The notes below the pieces were generated by a model. It had not been told where the DNA came from, searched no databases, and worked only from the letters and a program-made list of their open reading frames with translations. From DATJBC01 sp035515515 (lineage in GTDB: Bacteria; Actinomycetota; Acidimicrobiia; Acidimicrobiales; UBA8190), in assembly GCA_035515515.1 (NCBI GenBank), contig DATJBC010000181.1, positions 1 to 5,947 on the forward strand: a stretch of 5,947 nt of DNA. The letters run 5' to 3'. How positions within the stretch are numbered: the stretch's first letter is position 1; every line of letters begins with the position of its first letter. This document shows, one piece after another, positions 1 through 5,947 of the stretch. The position numbers and the translations under genes are program-made.

Positions 1-1563
1 CCTGAGCGCGACAGCCACCTGGCCCGGGTGCTGGTGGCGGTGCGAGAGCGGCTGGCGGCGTCGGGCGTGAAGGCCGAGGTGACGGGACGGCCCAAGCACC
101 TGTGGAGCATCTACGAAAAGATGGTCATCCGGGGCAAGGAGTTCGCCGAGATCCACGATCTCATCGGCATCCGGGTCATCGTCGAGTCCGAGAAGGACTG
201 CTGGGCGGCGCTGGGCTCCATCCACGCCATCTGGAGCCCGGTGCAGGGGCGCTTCAAGGACTACATCAACAGCCCGAAGTTCAACCTCTACCAGTCGCTG
301 CACACCACCGTGGTGGGGCCCGAGGGCAAGCCCATCGAGGTGCAGATCCGCACGCACGAGATGCACCGGCGGGCCGAGTACGGCATCGCCGCGCATTGGG
401 GCTACAAGGAGCAGGCCAAGGACGGCGCGGCGGCCACCACGGCGGAGATGGCGTGGCTCCAGCGCATCGTCGACTGGCAGCAGGAGACCATCGACCCCCT
501 CGAGTTCCTCGAGACGCTCAAGCTCGACCTCGAGCAGGACGAGGTGTACGTATTCACCCCCAAGGGCAAGGTGATCGCCCTTGCCGCGGGGTCGACGCCC
601 ATCGACTTCGCCTACTCCATCCACACCGAGGTGGGGCACCGCTGCATCGGGGCCAAGGTGAACGGCCGGCTCGTGCCCCTGGACACGCCCCTGCAGTCGG
701 CCGACACGGTGGAGATCATCACCTCCAAGGTGCCGTCGGCCGGCCCGTCGCGCGACTGGCTGCAGATCGTGGCGTCCCCCCGGGCCCGCAACAAGATCCG
801 CCAGTGGTTCTCCCGGGAGCGCCGCGAGGACGCCATCGAGAACGGCCGCGAGGAACTGGTGAAGGCGCTGCGGCGCGAGGGCCTGCCCGTGCAGAAGCTG
901 GCCGCCTCCAACGCGCTGGAGCGCCTGGCGGCGGCGATGAACTACGTGGACCTCGACTCGCTGCACGCCGCCATCGGCGACGGGCACGTCTCGGCCCGCT
1001 CGGTGGCCCAGCGCCTGGCGCGCGAGCTGCGCGGCGGGGGCGAGGAGCAGCTCCCCACCTCGGTCGGCCCGGGCCTGCGCGCCCGGGCGCGCCGTGGCAC
1101 GCCGGTGGGCGTCTACGTCGAGGGCCTCGACGACGTCATGGTGCGGCTGTCGCGCTGCTGCACGCCCGTGCCGGGCGACCAGATCGTGGGGTTCGTGACC
1201 CGGGGCCGGGGGGTGAGCGTGCACCGGGCCGACTGCGCCAACGCCAGCGCGCTGGCCGCCGGCGGCCAGGAGCGCATCATCGAGGTGGAGTGGGACCGGG
1301 AGGGCACCACGGTGTTCGTGGCGTCCATCGAGGTGCTCGCCTTCGACCGCTCGCGCCTGCTGGCCGACGTCACCCGGGTGGTCTCCGAGCACCACCTCAA
1401 CATCGTGTCGTCGTCGTCGCAGACGGCCCCCGACCGGGTGAGCCGCATGAACTTCGACGTGGAGCTGGCCGACCCCGGGCACCTGGAGTCGCTGCTCAGC
1501 TCCCTCAAGCACCTCGACGGCGTGTTCGACGCCTTCCGCACCCTTCCCGGCCGGAAGGGCTGA
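1..1563 (+). CDS. relA: Bifunctional (p)ppGpp synthetase/hydrolase Rel, 5'-truncated by the window edge
   Basis: This is the long RelA/SpoT-family enzyme that makes (p)ppGpp from ATP and GDP/GTP on amino-acid starvation and usually also hydrolyses it. The frame is open from base 1 and gives 520 residues. Roughly 210 N-terminal residues, essentially the HD hydrolase domain, lie outside; the GTG at 28 is internal, not a start. Numbering from base 1, the synthetase domain spans about 20-140, with GRPK (R30, K32), D53 in the DLIGIRV strand, RFKD at 84-87, YQSLHTT at 97-103 (the Tyr that stacks on the guanine) and E113 in EVQIRT. All key synthetase residues are present. RFKD is the RxKD form seen in bifunctional Rel proteins rather than the ExDD of synthetase-only RelA. 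A TGS domain follows (about 180-243), then a helical region, a zinc-finger/RIS domain with CC at 386-387, H408 and C412, and a C-terminal ACT domain (about 438-515). hisS follows 7 bases after the stop. Family assignment is near certain; hydrolase activity is inferred. Confidence 0.97.
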   Translation, partial: PERDSHLARVLVAVRERLAASGVKAEVTGRPKHLWSIYEKMVIRGKEFAEIHDLIGIRVIVESEKDCWAALGSIHAIWSPVQGRFKDYINSPKFNLYQSLHTTVVGPEGKPIEVQIRTHEMHRRAEYGIAAHWGYKEQAKDGAAATTAEMAWLQRIVDWQQETIDPLEFLETLKLDLEQDEVYVFTPKGKVIALAAGSTPIDFAYSIHTEVGHRCIGAKVNGRLVPLDTPLQSADTVEIITSKVPSAGPSRDWLQIVASPRARNKIRQWFSRERREDAIENGREELVKALRREGLPVQKLAASNALERLAAAMNYVDLDSLHAAIGDGHVSARSVAQRLARELRGGGEEQLPTSVGPGLRARARRGTPVGVYVEGLDDVMVRLSRCCTPVPGDQIVGFVTRGRGVSVHRADCANASALAAGGQERIIEVEWDREGTTVFVASIEVLAFDRSRLLADVTRVVSEHHLNIVSSSSQTAPDRVSRMNFDVELADPGHLESLLSSLKHLDGVFDAFRTLPGRKG

Positions 1564-1570
1564 GCCCCCG

Positions 1571-2896
1571 GTGGGCCGGGAGCAGGCGCCGGTGCGCGCC
1601 CCTGCGGGGACCCACGACGTGCTGTGGCCCGAGTCGTGGCGCTGGGAGCGGCTGGTGGCCGAGTTCGCCCGCCGCTGCGCCCTGGGGGGGTTCGGGCTCG
1701 TGCTCAATCCCATGTTCGAGGACGCCGCGCTGTTCCGCCGGGGCATCGGGGGCGAGAGCGACGTGGTGCGCAAGGAGATGTACGAGTTCACCGACCGGGG
1801 CGGGCGCGACGTGGCGCTGCGCCCCGAGGGCACCGCCTCGGTGGTGCGGGCCTTCGTGCAGCACCACCCGCCGGTGCCCTGGCGGGCGTGGTACGTGACG
1901 CCGGCCTTCCGTTACGAGCGCCCCCAGGCGGGCCGCTACAAGCAGCACCACCAGCTGGGGGTGGAGGTGCTCGGCACCGACGACCCCGACGTGGACGTGG
2001 AGGTCATCGCCCTGGCCGCCGGCCTCTACCGGTGGCTGGGGCTCGCCCGCGTGGAGCTGTCGGTCAACTCCATGGGGTGCGGCGACTGCCGGCCCGCCTA
2101 CGTCGAGGCGCTCGTCGCCTACCTCGGGGCGCACCGCGACGAGCTGTGCGACGAGCACCGGGAGCGCTACGCCGTCAACCCGCTGCGGGTGCTGGACTGC
2201 AAGCGCCCCCCGTGCCGGGCCGTGGTGGCGGGCGCGCCGCGCATCACCGACTACCTCGACGAGGCCTGCGCCGCCCACCTGGCCCGGGTGCGGGCGGGGC
2301 TCGAGGCGCGGGGGGTCGCGCACGTGCTCGACCCCCGCCTGGTGCGGGGGCTCGACTACTACACCCGCACCACCTTCGAGTTCGCGGCGCACGCCCTGCA
2401 CACGGCCCAGGACGCCGTGGGGGGCGGCGGCCGCTACGACGGCCTGGTGGAGGCGGTGGGCGGCCCTCCCACGCCGGGCATCGGCTTCGGGATCGGCATC
2501 GAGCGCCTCCTCCTGGCGTGCGACGCCGAGGGCGTGTTCCCCGCCGCCCCCCCGCCCCCGGCCGCCTTCGTGGTCGACGTCACCGACGGCACCGCCGCCC
2601 GCGACCTGTGCGCCGAGCTCCACGACGCCGGGCTGGCGGCCTCCCGCGCCTACGACGGGCGGTCGATGGGGGCCCAGCTCAAGCAGGCCGACCGCTCCGG
2701 GGCGCGCTACGCGCTCATCGTGGGGCCCGACGAGCTCGCCCGCCAGGTGGTGACGGCGCGGCCCATGCTGGGGTCGGGGCCCCAGGAGGAGGTGCCGCGC
2801 GGCGCGGTGGTGCAATGGTTGCGCGACCGGGAGGGGGAGGCGCCGGGCGCCCTGCCCGCCCCCGGCGCCACCGACGGCGAGGAGGACGGCAGGTGA
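1571..2896 (+). CDS. hisS: Histidyl-tRNA synthetase (class II)
   Basis: The enzyme attaches histidine to tRNA-His in the cytoplasm, normally as a homodimer. The product is 441 residues, slightly longer than the usual 420-430. It opens with the PAGTHDVL version of the family's N-terminal motif (11-18). Class II motif 2 runs from LRPEGTAS (83-90) through FRYERPQAGRYKQHHQLG (113-130). The HisRS-specific signature LVRGLDYYTRTTFEF (257-271) contains R259, equivalent to the catalytic Arg259 of the E. coli enzyme. AVGGGGRYDGL (282-292) is the second histidine motif, and GFGIGIERLL (305-314) is motif 3. A proline-rich linker (about 325-330) leads to the anticodon-binding domain (332-420), then an acidic tail of about 20 residues. 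The insertion region carries C170, C173, C193, H196, C210 and C215, a possible metal site. The GTG at 1571 has only a loose purine-rich site (GGAAGGG at 1553-1559). An in-frame GTG at 1592, with GGGAG at 1578-1582, would give 434 residues and cannot be excluded. Confidence 0.97.
   Translation: MGREQAPVRAPAGTHDVLWPESWRWERLVAEFARRCALGGFGLVLNPMFEDAALFRRGIGGESDVVRKEMYEFTDRGGRDVALRPEGTASVVRAFVQHHPPVPWRAWYVTPAFRYERPQAGRYKQHHQLGVEVLGTDDPDVDVEVIALAAGLYRWLGLARVELSVNSMGCGDCRPAYVEALVAYLGAHRDELCDEHRERYAVNPLRVLDCKRPPCRAVVAGAPRITDYLDEACAAHLARVRAGLEARGVAHVLDPRLVRGLDYYTRTTFEFAAHALHTAQDAVGGGGRYDGLVEAVGGPPTPGIGFGIGIERLLLACDAEGVFPAAPPPPAAFVVDVTDGTAARDLCAELHDAGLAASRAYDGRSMGAQLKQADRSGARYALIVGPDELARQVVTARPMLGSGPQEEVPRGAVVQWLRDREGEAPGALPAPGATDGEEDGR
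2880..2885 (+). promoter_or_regulatory. Ribosome binding site of aspS, inside the hisS coding tail
   Basis: AGGAGG is a perfect match to the Shine-Dalgarno core and ends 7 bases before the GTG at 2893. It lies within the hisS codons for the EEDGR tail, so the same bases serve as coding sequence and initiation signal. It decides the aspS start: the next in-frame candidate, ATG at 2908, is over 20 bases away from it. Confidence 0.8.
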
Positions 2897-4632
2897 CGAC
2901 CACGGCGATGCGCACCCACATGTGCGGGGACCTGCGCCTCGACCACGTCGACGCCCGGGTGACGCTGTGCGGGTGGGTGTCGGCCCGCCGTGAGCACGGC
3001 GAGCACCTCGCCTTCGTGGACCTCCGTGACCACAGCGGCACCACCCAGTGCGTGGTCGACGGGAGCGTCGACGTGCGCAGCGAGTGGGTGCTGCGGGTGT
3101 CGGGCACGGTGCGGCGCCGTCCCGAGGGAAATGCCAACGCCGAGATCGCCACCGGCGAGGTCGAGCTGGCCGACTGCGAGGTCGAGGTCCTCTCGGAGGC
3201 CGAGCCGCCGCCGTTCCCCGTGGACGAGCGCACCGGCCCCGACGAGGCGGTGCGCCTGCGCTACCGCTTCGTGGACCTGCGCCGGGCGCGCATGCAGCGC
3301 AACATGCGCCTGCGCGGCCGCGTCCTCGGGGCCATGCGGGCGGCCATGGTCCGCCAGGGCTTCTGCGAGGTCGAGACGCCGCTGCTGTGGACGCCCACAC
3401 CGGAGGGCGCCCGTGAGTTCGCCGTGCCGTCGCGCCTCCACCGGGGCAGCTTCTACGTGCTGCCCCAGAGCCCCCAGATCGCCAAGCAGCTGCTCATGGT
3501 GGCCGGCGTCGACCGCTACTTCCAGATCGCCCGGTGCCTGCGCGACGAGGACCTGCGGGCCGACCGCCAATTCGAGTTCACCCAGCTCGACCTGGAGGCG
3601 TCGTTCGTGTCCGAGCACGACGTGCAGGCCGTGGTGACCGAGGCCGTGGTGGACGCCACCGAGGCGGCCGTGGGGGAGCGGCCGCGCGCCATCGAGCGCA
3701 TGACGTGGCACGAGGCCATGGACCGCTTCGGCGTGGACAAGCCCGACGTGCGCTTCGGCCTCGAGCTCGTCGACCTGGGCGCGGTGTTCGCCGGCACCCA
3801 GGTGCGGGCCTTCGGCGCCCCGTGCGTGAAGGCCATCCGCCTCGCCGAGGGGTCGTCGGTGGGCCGCAACAAGCTCGACGCCCTGGTGGAGCGGGCCAAG
3901 GCGCTCGGCGCCCAGGGCCTGGCGTGGTTCCGGGTCACGGCCAGCGACCCGCCCGAGCTCACCTCCCCCCTCGACAAGGTGCTGTCCGACGCCGAGCGCG
4001 CCGGCCTCGTCTCGGCCACCGGGGCCCAGCCCGGGGACCTCGTGCTGGTGGTGGCCGACGAGTGGCGCACGGCCTGCGGGGTGCTGGGCCAGCTGCGCCT
4101 CGACCTGGCCCGGCCGCCGGTGGGCGAGGGGGAGCGGCGCTTCCTGTGGGTGACCGAGTTCCCCCTCTTCGAGGGCCTCGACGAGGAGGGCAACCCCCAG
4201 GCCGCTCACCATCCCTTCACCATGCCCCACCCCGACGACGTCGGGCTGCTGGCGACCGACCCCCTGCGGGTGCGTTCCCAGGCCTACGACCTCGTCCTCA
4301 ACGGATGGGAGCTGGGGTCGGGGTCGATCCGGATCCACCGCGAGGACGTCCAGCGCCAGGTGTTCGACGCCCTGGGCATCGCCCCCGAGGAGGCCGAGGC
4401 CCGCTTCGGGTTCCTCCTGGGGGCCTTCCGCTACGGTGCGCCGCCCCACGGCGGCTTCGCCGTGGGGGTGGACCGCCTGGTGGCCATCCTCGCCGGGGAG
4501 GAGAACCTGCGCGAGGTGATCGCCTTCCCCAAGACCCAGTCGGGGACCGACCCCATGACCGGTGCACCCAAGGCGCTCCCGGCGCGCGCCCTGCGCGAGC
4601 TCGGCCTGCGGGGCGCGCCCGCCGGCGACTGA
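2893..4632 (+). CDS. aspS: Aspartyl-tRNA synthetase (class IIb), probably non-discriminating
   Basis: The enzyme charges tRNA-Asp with aspartate and acts in the cytoplasm as a dimer. The product is 579 residues, normal for the bacterial type (about 590). The order is: N-terminal OB-fold anticodon-binding domain (about 5-105; CGWVSARREHGE, FVDLRD), class II core with PEGAREFAVPSRLHRGSFY (170-188) and LPQSPQIAKQLLM (190-202), motif 2 RDEDLRADRQFEFTQLDLE (218-236), the bacterial GAD insertion (about 290-410), HHPFTMP (439-445), GWELGSGSIRIH (471-482) and motif 3 GFAVGVDRLVAIL (521-533). The GTG start at 2893 overlaps the hisS stop as GTGA and has a perfect AGGAGG upstream. The same frame stays open far upstream through hisS, but that part is a shadow of hisS. 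H35 and G79 fall where non-discriminating AspRS enzymes, which also form Asp-tRNA-Asn for GatCAB, carry His and Gly; E. coli AspRS has Leu and Lys there. That reading is an inference from remembered alignments. Position 227 is Phe where most bacteria have Pro in RQPEF. Confidence 0.97.
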   Translation: MTTTAMRTHMCGDLRLDHVDARVTLCGWVSARREHGEHLAFVDLRDHSGTTQCVVDGSVDVRSEWVLRVSGTVRRRPEGNANAEIATGEVELADCEVEVLSEAEPPPFPVDERTGPDEAVRLRYRFVDLRRARMQRNMRLRGRVLGAMRAAMVRQGFCEVETPLLWTPTPEGAREFAVPSRLHRGSFYVLPQSPQIAKQLLMVAGVDRYFQIARCLRDEDLRADRQFEFTQLDLEASFVSEHDVQAVVTEAVVDATEAAVGERPRAIERMTWHEAMDRFGVDKPDVRFGLELVDLGAVFAGTQVRAFGAPCVKAIRLAEGSSVGRNKLDALVERAKALGAQGLAWFRVTASDPPELTSPLDKVLSDAERAGLVSATGAQPGDLVLVVADEWRTACGVLGQLRLDLARPPVGEGERRFLWVTEFPLFEGLDEEGNPQAAHHPFTMPHPDDVGLLATDPLRVRSQAYDLVLNGWELGSGSIRIHREDVQRQVFDALGIAPEEAEARFGFLLGAFRYGAPPHGGFAVGVDRLVAILAGEENLREVIAFPKTQSGTDPMTGAPKALPARALRELGLRGAPAGD

Positions 4633-4652
4633 CGCCGCCGCCGGGACGAGCC

Positions 4653-5947
4653 GTGCCCAGCCGCCCGCCGCGCCGGGGACCGGGCGCCCCCGACCTCTTC
4701 GCCGAGGCCGCCACCGAGCGCCTGCGGGAGCGGGCGCCGCTGGCCACGCGCCTGCGCCCCCGCACGCTGGACGAGATCGTGGGCCAGCGCCACCTGGTGG
4801 CCCCGGGCGCGCCCCTGCGGGCGCTCATCGAGCAGGACCGCCTCACCTCCGCCATCTTGTGGGGCCCGGCGGGCACCGGGAAGACGACGCTCGCCCAGGT
4901 GGTGGCGCGCGTCACCGCCAAGGCGTTCGTGCCCCTCTCGGCGGTGAACGCCGGGGTGGCCGACGTGCGCGCCGCCGTGGACGAGGCGCGGCGGCGCCTG
5001 GGCGAGCAGGGCCAGGGCACGATCCTCTTCGTCGACGAGGTGCACCGCTTCAACAAGGCGCAGCAGGACGCGCTGCTGCCCTCGGTGGAGGAGGGCCTCG
5101 TCGTGCTCATCGGGGCCACGACGGAGAACCCGTTCTTCTCGGTCAACTCGCCCCTGCTCAGCCGGGCCACGCTGTGGCGGCTCGAGCCCCTGGGCGACGA
5201 GGACGTCGCCGAGGTGCTCCGGCGGGGGCTCTCGGCCGAGGGGGGCCGGGCCGACGACGAGGCGCTGTCGCTCATGGTGTCGCTGGCCGACGGGGACGCC
5301 CGGGCCGCCCTGGGCGTCCTCGAGCTGTCCCTGGCCCTGGCGGGCGACGAGGCCGTCACCACCGACGTGGTGGCCCGGGCCCGGGCCGGGCGGCTCGTGC
5401 ACCAGGGGGTGGACGCCCACTACGACCAGGTCAGCGCCCTGATCAAGTCCCTGCGGGGCTCGGACCCCGACGCCGCGCTGTACTGGCTGGCCCGCATGCT
5501 CGAGGGGGGCGAGGACGCCCGCTTCATCGCCCGGCGCCTCGTCATCCTGGCCAGCGAGGACGTGGGCCTGGCCGACCCGTTGGCCCTGGTGGTGGCGGAC
5601 GCGGCGGCCCGGGCGGTGGAGTTCGTCGGCCTCCCCGAGGCGCAGCTCAACCTGGCCGAGGCCGTGGTGTACCTGGCGTGCGCCCCCAAGTCGAACGCCG
5701 TGACCACCGCGCTCGGCCGGGCCAAGGCCGACGCCCGAGAGGGGCCGCGGGCCGACGTCCCCACCCACCTGCGCGACGCCAGCTACTGGGGGGCCCAGGG
5801 CATCGGCCACGGGGAGGGCTACGCCTATCCCCACGACGACCCCCGCGGGTGGGTGGAACAGGAGTACCGTCCTGCGCAGATCGCCGACCACGTCTACTAC
5901 GAGCCGAGCGACCACGGCGCCGAGCCCGCCCTGGCGGAAGGGCTCCG
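4653..5947 (+). CDS. rarA: Replication-associated recombination ATPase RarA/MgsA, 3' end cut by the window
   Basis: RarA is a DNA-dependent AAA+ ATPase of the clamp-loader/RuvB-like group (MgsA in E. coli, Mgs1/WRNIP1 in eukaryotes). It works at stalled replication forks and at SSB-coated DNA ends. The frame is open from GTG 4653 to the last base, giving 431 residues plus a partial codon; the E. coli protein has 447, so about 15-25 residues are probably missing. A basic, proline-rich leader of about 28 residues precedes PLATRLRPRTLDEIVGQ (29-45). Walker A is GPAGTGKT (71-78), with Ala in place of the usual second-position Pro. Walker B is ILFVDEVHRFNKAQQDA (124-140), sensor 1 GATTEN (154-159), the arginine finger SR (170-171) and sensor 2 GDAR (214-217). 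The C-terminal oligomerisation domain includes YDQVSALIKSLRGSDPDAALYWLARM (from 257, first part), ASEDVGLADP and VYLACAPKSNAV (339-350), all diagnostic of RarA. The start has only a weak GGGA (4643-4646). aspS ends 20 bases upstream, so they are likely co-transcribed. Confidence 0.96.
   Translation, partial: MPSRPPRRGPGAPDLFAEAATERLRERAPLATRLRPRTLDEIVGQRHLVAPGAPLRALIEQDRLTSAILWGPAGTGKTTLAQVVARVTAKAFVPLSAVNAGVADVRAAVDEARRRLGEQGQGTILFVDEVHRFNKAQQDALLPSVEEGLVVLIGATTENPFFSVNSPLLSRATLWRLEPLGDEDVAEVLRRGLSAEGGRADDEALSLMVSLADGDARAALGVLELSLALAGDEAVTTDVVARARAGRLVHQGVDAHYDQVSALIKSLRGSDPDAALYWLARMLEGGEDARFIARRLVILASEDVGLADPLALVVADAAARAVEFVGLPEAQLNLAEAVVYLACAPKSNAVTTALGRAKADAREGPRADVPTHLRDASYWGAQGIGHGEGYAYPHDDPRGWVEQEYRPAQIADHVYYEPSDHGAEPALAEGL

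Noticed and set aside
16..32. 17-base direct match CCACCTGGCCCGGGTGC, also near 2276-2292 in hisS
   Set aside because: Both copies encode His-Leu-Ala-Arg-Val in biased codons within unrelated proteins. There is no flanking similarity or mobile-element structure.
1067..1088. GCCCGGGC repeated at 1067-1074 and 1081-1088 with potential hairpin
   Set aside because: It lies in the coding sequence of the rel linker region. The unit is a self-complementary GC 8-mer, common by chance here, and there is no following U-run.
1408..1419. (TCG)4 trinucleotide repeat in rel
   Set aside because: It encodes four Ser in the ACT domain, where related proteins are also Ser-rich. It is too short to suggest phase variation and is in triplets, so it would not shift frame.
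102..1898. + strand open frame of 598 codons overlapping rel and hisS
   Set aside because: It is an out-of-frame reading of two confidently identified genes, and the product is low-complexity Arg/Gly/Pro/Ala.
1624..2892. Upstream in-frame extension of aspS that would give a fusion of about 1000 residues
   Set aside because: The extension lies entirely within hisS in another frame and is low-complexity. AspRS homology begins just after the GTG at 2893, which has a strong ribosome binding site.
1505..3400. Antisense open frame of 631 codons spanning the rel end, hisS and part of aspS
   Set aside because: It runs opposite to clearly identified genes. Its composition is Arg/Ala/Pro/Gly-rich with no recognisable motif, as expected when the complement of very GC-rich codons rarely gives stops.
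2707..4449. Antisense open frame of 580 codons opposite aspS
   Set aside because: It is a mirror of aspS codons, full of Gly, His, Val and Leu in reverse-complement patterns, with no domain signature.
5372..5387. Perfect 16-base palindrome GGCCCGGGCCCGGGCC inside rarA
   Set aside because: It is produced by alternating Ala (GCC) and Arg (CGG) codons in an Ala-Arg-Ala-Arg-Ala run. Such palindromes are expected by chance in this composition, and it has no terminator or operator context.
4431..5915. Antisense open frames of 494 codons (4431-5915) and 354 codons (4298-5362) opposite rarA
   Set aside because: The + strand frame encodes RarA with all AAA+ motifs over the same bases; the antisense products show no family motif.

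Overview
The window is a densely packed piece of a very GC-rich bacterial chromosome. By eye it is well above 70% G+C, with nearly every third codon position G or C. It carries four genes, all on the + strand and all housekeeping: the 3' two-thirds of a long bifunctional (p)ppGpp synthetase/hydrolase (rel/relA), complete histidyl-tRNA synthetase (hisS), complete aspartyl-tRNA synthetase (aspS), and an almost complete AAA+ replication-recombination ATPase (rarA/mgsA) that runs off the right edge. The order rel-hisS-aspS-rarA, the GTG starts and the composition suggest a member of the Actinomycetota. A deep-branching lineage such as Acidimicrobiia is my best guess, but this is an inference from protein flavour and gene order, not a demonstrated placement.

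Layout: rel occupies 1-1563 and is cut at its 5' end, so the N-terminal HD hydrolase domain lies outside the window. hisS follows after 7 bases (1571-2896). aspS overlaps the hisS stop by four bases (GTGA at 2893-2896) and has a perfect AGGAGG ribosome binding site inside the hisS tail. rarA begins 20 bases after aspS (4653) and is still open at 5947, probably about 15-25 codons short of its end. The longest non-coding stretch is 20 bases. I see no promoter, terminator, RNA gene, repeat array, insertion sequence or CRISPR, so the four genes are probably co-transcribed from a promoter upstream of the window.

Functionally, two enzymes charge tRNA, which is the process whose failure (uncharged tRNA in the ribosomal A site) activates Rel. 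The third partner, RarA, acts at stalled replication forks. Co-transcription is sensible but is a known actinobacterial-type arrangement rather than a new system.

The points worth a second look are details inside known families. AspRS has the His/Gly signature associated with non-discriminating enzymes that also charge tRNA-Asn. HisRS has a Cys/His cluster that could bind a metal. The hisS-aspS junction looks translationally coupled. I found no evidence of a previously undescribed system here.
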